Positions 61,444 to 64,000 of a DNA stretch of 64,000 nucleotides are shown here, in pieces; the first letter of the stretch is position 1, and each line of letters opens with the position of its first letter. The position numbers and the translations under genes are program-made. This DNA comes from Novacetimonas maltaceti (GTDB lineage: Bacteria > Pseudomonadota > Alphaproteobacteria > Acetobacterales > Acetobacteraceae). A model generated the notes under the pieces. It searched no databases. It was given only the letters and a program-made list of their open reading frames with translations, and was not told where the DNA came from. The DNA is taken from positions 18,548-82,547 of the forward strand of contig NZ_POTC01000013.1 in the NCBI RefSeq assembly GCF_002906255.1, written 5' to 3'.

Positions 61444-62109
61444 TCAGTCCGCGGCCAGCGCCAGCGCGCGGCGGTTCATCACGGTGCTGACATGGTCCTC
61501 CAGCGCTGCGGCGACCTCGTCCGCGTGGGAGGCGAAGATATGGTCGGCGCCCTTGAAAACGCGGTAATCGACCTCGACGCCCTTCTGGGTGTTGAGCTTG
61601 TCCACCAGCTTGTGCACGGCGAGTTCGGGCACCAGTTCGTCGGCATCGCCCGCGATCATCAGGCCACCGCACGGACACGGGGCGAGGAAGCCGAAATCAT
61701 AATGGTTGGCCGGGGGGGCGACGCTGATCCAGCCGGTGATTTCCGGCCGCCGCATCAGCAGCTGCATGCCCACGAACGCGCCAAAGGAATAGCCCGCGAT
61801 CCACAGGCCCCGCGCGTTGGGGTTGACCATCTGCATCCAGTCCAGCGCGGCCGCCGCGTCGGAAATTTCGCCGATGCCGCCGTCATAACGCCCCTGCGAA
61901 CGCCCGACCCCGCGGGAGTTGTAGCGCATGACCGAAAAGCCCATCTTTTCGAACTCGCGATACATCGCATAGGTGATGCGGTTGTTCATGGTGCCGCCAT
62001 GCAGCGGGTGCGGATGAAGGACCAGTGCAAGCGGCGCGTTCGGCTCGCTCGAGTGGTGGTAGCGTCCTTCCAGGCGGCCATCAGGGCCGGCGAACATGAC
62101 CTCAGGCAT
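61444..62109 (-). CDS. alpha/beta hydrolase (dienelactone hydrolase-like)
   Basis: A 221-residue cytosolic hydrolase. LALVLHPHPLHGGTMNNRITYAMYREF and VMRYNSRGVGRSQGRYDGGIGEISDAAAAL are typical of the small bacterial alpha/beta-hydrolase group with a two-His oxyanion region. The nucleophile elbow is GYSFGA, the Asp is in IAGDADELVP and the His in FKGADHIFAS. Start ambiguous (62109 or 62097). Substrate unknown. Confidence 0.85.
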   Translation of the reverse strand: MPEVMFAGPDGRLEGRYHHSSEPNAPLALVLHPHPLHGGTMNNRITYAMYREFEKMGFSVMRYNSRGVGRSQGRYDGGIGEISDAAAALDWMQMVNPNARGLWIAGYSFGAFVGMQLLMRRPEITGWISVAPPANHYDFGFLAPCPCGGLMIAGDADELVPELAVHKLVDKLNTQKGVEVDYRVFKGADHIFASHADEVAAALEDHVSTVMNRRALALAAD

Positions 62110-62686
62110 ATATATCCCGCATATGGTTGCCCGGCTGCCTGATGGCATGGCGGCGGGGCGGTTGGCATTCGGGTCTGCCCGGTGGCGATGCCCCGCACCG
62201 GACAGGCGACTGATTCAAGCAATCCGGCAACGGCCATGGCCATCCCCGGCGGCGCTGCCACGGCCGGGTGTCAGCCGTCGGTGGCGCCAGTAAACCCAGA
62301 ACATATGTCTGCAACCCACGGTCCCGGTTACCGTGATTGAGTGTGTGCGGACCGGACATATACCGATTGGGCCTGATAATGCTGACGTGGCCTAGGGATT
62401 AAAAATGTTAGTTTGTCGGGTAAGCGTTGCGTCTGTGGCAGGCATGGCGGTGTGGGGCGTGGTGTGTGCCGTCCTGTCCTGATGCTGCCTCATGGTCTGC
62501 GCTCCGCCATTTGTTGCGTTACAGCGCGGGGGTGCATCTGTCGCGATACGGTCCCGCCGGGTTTCGCTGTGCAGTTGGATGCGCAGCTTATAGCGAGGCC
62601 AATTCACAAATTGCCACATAAATCGTAAACATGGGGCATGAAGTAACGCCGTGGTATTGGCGCGCACAGAGGGATCGGGGATTGAA
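62110..62686. other. intergenic region before the cysteine desulfurase gene
   Basis: About 580 bases between divergent genes with no supported gene. AT content rises near 62390-62420. Short frames without ribosome sites were seen and dismissed. It may contain an unrecognised regulatory RNA. Confidence 0.4.
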
Positions 62687-63826
62687 ATGAACGGCGGCGC
62701 GGGGGATTTTTTCTATCTGGACGCCAATGCGTCCGAGCCGCTGCGCCCCGAGGCCGCGGCGGCCATGGCGGCCGCGGCGATGGTGCGCGGCAACCCGTCA
62801 TCGGTCCATCGGGCGGGCCGCGCGGCGCGCGCCATCATGGAGTCCGCGCGTGAGGACATTGCCGCGACCTTCGGTGTCACGGCGGAAAACTGTGTCATGA
62901 CATCCGGCGGGACGGAGGCCAATGTCCTGGCCATCGACGCGCTGGGGCAGGGGCGGCGCATCCTGTATGGCGCGAGCGAGCATGACGCCGTGCGCATGGC
63001 GGCGCAGGCGCGTGGCGGGCAGGCCATTCCCGTCGACGCGCAGGGCGTGGTCCGCCTCGACGCGCTGGCGGCGCTGCTGGCGCAGCCGGGGGAGGCGCTG
63101 GTATGCGTGATGCTGGCCAATAACGAGACCGGTGTGATCCAGCCTGTGGCCGAGGTCGCGCGCCTGTGTCGCGAACATGGCGCGCGGCTGCATGTCGATG
63201 CGGTGCAGGCGGCGGGACGCATGGAGGTCGACCTGCGCGTGCTTGGCGCGGACAGCATGGCGGTATCGGGCCATAAATTCGGCGGCCCCAAGGGGGCGGG
63301 TGCGCTTCTGCTGGCGGGGGAACGCTTCTTTGCCCTGCCGCCCATGCTGGCCGGTGGGGGACAGGAACAGGGGCGGCGTGGCGGCACGCCCGCCCTTCCG
63401 GCCATTGCGGGCATGGCGGCTGCCCTGTCGGCGGCGCGGCGTGAACTGGCCGATCCCGCCCATCGGGCGCGGCTTGCACGGCTGCGTGACAACATCGACC
63501 GCGTGGCGCGTGAATGTGGCGTGGTTGTCTGTTCGGCTGATGCGTCACGGCTGGCGAACACCACCTGCCTGGTCCTGCCGCACCGGCGTGCGCAGACGCA
63601 ATTGATCGCGCTCGACATGGCGGGGTTCTGCGTCTCCGCCGGGTCGGCATGTTCGTCGGGGAAGGTCGCGCGTTCGCATGTGCTGGTTGCGATGGGAATG
63701 GAAGACCAGGCGGGCTGCGCGATCCGCGTCTCCCTGCCATGGTCCGTCACGGACGAAGAAGTGGCGGCGTTCACGGCCGCCTATGCCGCCATGGCCGCGC
63801 GCCTGCCTGTGCGCGAAGGGGTGTGA
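62687..63826 (+). CDS. cysteine desulfurase (NifS/IscS family)
   Basis: PLP enzyme of 379 residues that takes sulfur from cysteine for Fe-S clusters or other thio-cofactors. The PLP lysine is Lys197 (MAVSGHKFGGPKG), with His99 (SEHDAV) stacking on the cofactor, and the catalytic Cys322 lies in SAGSACSSGKVARSHVL. The short active-site loop is of the IscS/NifS class rather than SufS. No iscU, iscR or tRNA-thiolation gene lies in the visible part, so its partner is unknown. The ATG lies after a weak GGGGATTG region. Confidence 0.92.
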   Translation: MNGGAGDFFYLDANASEPLRPEAAAAMAAAAMVRGNPSSVHRAGRAARAIMESAREDIAATFGVTAENCVMTSGGTEANVLAIDALGQGRRILYGASEHDAVRMAAQARGGQAIPVDAQGVVRLDALAALLAQPGEALVCVMLANNETGVIQPVAEVARLCREHGARLHVDAVQAAGRMEVDLRVLGADSMAVSGHKFGGPKGAGALLLAGERFFALPPMLAGGGQEQGRRGGTPALPAIAGMAAALSAARRELADPAHRARLARLRDNIDRVARECGVVVCSADASRLANTTCLVLPHRRAQTQLIALDMAGFCVSAGSACSSGKVARSHVLVAMGMEDQAGCAIRVSLPWSVTDEEVAAFTAAYAAMAARLPVREGV

Positions 63827-63872
63827 TGTGGACAATGTGACGGCACGTTTTACAATGGGATGTGAATAAAAG

Positions 63873-64000
63873 TTGGGGCTGGCATAGGTAAGCCAACAGA
63901 GGCTTGATATGTCGCATGAAAGTACGTCGTCGCAGCCGGCTGCCTGTCAGCATCCAAAAACGGCTTCTGGAGCACTTCGTCGCGGGCACGCCCGCCCGGA
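63873..64000 (+). mobile_element. left part of an IS1595-like insertion sequence
   Basis: The transposase start lies only about 43 bases after GGGGCTGGCATAGGTAAGCC, a plausible left terminal inverted repeat. The right end and target duplication are outside the window, so the boundary is approximate. Confidence 0.6.
63916..64000 (+). CDS. IS1595-family transposase, N-terminal 28 residues
   Basis: The visible sequence begins MKVRRRSRLPVSIQKRLLEH and continues FVAGTPAR, matching the N-terminal zinc/HTH region of IS1595-family transposases. It runs off the right edge, so integrity cannot be judged. It starts 89 bases after the cysteine desulfurase stop. Confidence 0.72.
   Translation, partial: MKVRRRSRLPVSIQKRLLEHFVAGTPAR

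Noticed and set aside
1..64000. Prophage, CRISPR-Cas or defence island
   Set aside because: No phage structural gene, integrase, cas gene, restriction system or toxin-antitoxin pair was recognised.

Overview
The window is GC-rich chromosomal DNA of an acetic acid bacterium (Acetobacteraceae, most like Komagataeibacter, Gluconacetobacter or Novacetimonas). The grounds are the gene set (acetobacter-type alpha-amino-acid ester hydrolase, LptE-HolA-LeuS-DUF3576 operon, DUF1489, DUF4186, many TonB receptors), strong G/C third-position bias, and a family of AT-tailed hairpin repeats between genes. There is no rRNA, CRISPR array or prophage. One insertion sequence starts at the right edge.

Region 1 (1-15.1 kb) looks like a peptide and amino-acid-derivative scavenging island. 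It holds a TonB receptor followed by an alpha-amino-acid ester hydrolase, a complete Dpp/Opp-type ABC importer (binding protein, two permeases, two ATPases) with a LysR regulator, and a convergent, translationally coupled operon for a D-amino-acid-transaminase-like enzyme, a DmpA-type aminopeptidase/D-esterase and an amidase. Together they could carry aminoacylated compounds across both membranes, cleave them and deaminate the released amino acid.

Region 2 (15.2-23.3 kb) is an iron-acquisition cluster: DUF3649-PepSY-DUF3325 membrane genes diverging from a siderophore receptor, with two TGCGA-N5-TCGCA dyads between them, then a catecholate-type receptor with the PiuC hydroxylase.

Region 3 (23.4-37 kb) is housekeeping and stress genes: ArfB, three small unknown proteins, a glycosyltransferase, free-Met-R-sulfoxide reductase, a nucleoside hydrolase, a CpxP/Spy-like protein, an SDR/LysR pair, a cupin, Dps, an O6-alkylguanine transferase, a MYG1 protein, a phosphohexomutase, and a PadR regulator with a clear self-overlapping operator next to a Gly/His/Asn-rich secreted protein.

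Region 4 (37.1-64 kb) is mostly core genome. It begins with a tRNA-Arg(CCU) gene interrupted in the anticodon loop by a 230-nt group I intron. Then come DUF3576-leuS-lptE-holA, a GH3-like protein without the usual catalytic motifs, a lytic transglycosylase, a second and divergent nucleoside hydrolase, hemW-kup-yggS, rsmB-rpe-heparinase-like-GT4, an M29 aminopeptidase, a Rieske protein, DUF4186-tyrS, an alpha/beta hydrolase and a cysteine desulfurase. An IS1595-like element enters at the right edge.

Nine full or partial copies of one three-stem repeat were found by eye. Six lie between convergent genes, where they probably act as bidirectional terminators.
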